Shown: positions 5,505 through 5,605 of the stretch, in pieces | How the letters are laid out: each line of letters opens with the position of its first letter | Position numbering within the stretch: the first letter of the stretch is position 1 | From: an uncultured Planctomycetaceae bacterium | Lineage (GTDB): Bacteria; Planctomycetota; Planctomycetia; Planctomycetales; Planctomycetaceae | Length of the DNA stretch: 5,605 bases | NCBI GenBank assembly: GCA_903898975.1 | Contig: CAIUHT010000337.1 | Span: forward strand, 1 to 5,605 | Reading direction: 5' to 3' | Made by a program: the position numbers and the translations under genes | Notes under the pieces: model-generated | Databases searched by the model: none | What the model saw: only the letters and a program-made list of their open reading frames with translations | What the model was told of the DNA's origin: nothing

Positions 5505-5605
5505 CCTCGCTCCGCCTCGATATTCACCCGCCATGCGACCGCCTCCCCTTGCTGTCGGATTGGCCGCCCTCTTTGGCTCCGATTGCCTCATGCAGACCGG
5601 CAGAC

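Larger units (their letters stand above)
5189..5605. other. Region after fmt without a convincing gene
   Basis: No recognisable protein is encoded here. One + strand frame is open from 5401 to the window edge, with possible starts at GTG 5470 and ATG 5533, and could be the beginning of a gene. However, it has no clear ribosome binding site, and a strong hairpin at 5474-5504 lies inside it. On the - strand a 102-codon frame (5132-5440) overlaps the end of fmt and resembles no family. The stretch contains the two hairpins listed separately and a CTCTGCAGAG palindrome at 5236-5245. Confidence 0.5.

Noticed and set aside
1..5605. Search for a novel multi-gene system, such as a defence island or biosynthetic cluster
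   Set aside because: The genes are housekeeping or stand-alone families with separate spacing, and no mobile-element, toxin-antitoxin, CRISPR or phage signature is visible.

Overview
This is a GC-rich stretch of bacterial chromosome. The protein styles suggest Planctomycetota, possibly Pirellulales-like: a solitary STAS protein of the form common there, a secreted two-domain DUF1573 protein with an SCGC motif, and the sequence style of the deformylase and formyltransferase. This assignment is an inference from protein recognition and was not checked by a database search. All five supported genes lie on the + strand. I see no tRNA, rRNA, CRISPR array, insertion sequence or phage gene.

Layout: (1) 1-585 has no convincing gene. 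It holds several inverted repeats, including a 44-base imperfect palindrome at 17-60. It also has an AT-rich patch with a consensus TATAAT at 297-302, followed by a terminator-like hairpin at 341-373. (2) 586-912 encodes a small STAS-domain (anti-anti-sigma-like) protein. A GTG at 490 with a good ribosome binding site is an alternative start. (3) 1101-2237 encodes a cytoplasmic serine hydrolase of the beta-lactamase/EstB fold (PF00144), with a small hairpin just after its stop. (4) 2458-3354 encodes an exported or membrane-anchored DUF1573 protein. (5) 3642-5188 is a def-fmt pair sharing a 4-base ATGA overlap, preceded by a good sigma70-type promoter candidate. (6) 5189-5605 has no convincing gene but contains two nested hairpins.

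How the genes work together: fmt formylates the methionine on initiator tRNA, and def removes the formyl group from finished proteins. These two are the start and end of one cycle and are translationally coupled. The STAS, serine hydrolase and DUF1573 genes are separated by gaps of 188-287 bases and show no clear functional link to each other or to def-fmt.

I did not find a convincing undescribed system. The items most worth a second look are non-coding: the palindrome at 17-60, the possible short transcript or attenuator upstream of the STAS gene, and the hairpins after fmt. The start-site ambiguities of the STAS and DUF1573 genes are the main annotation problems.
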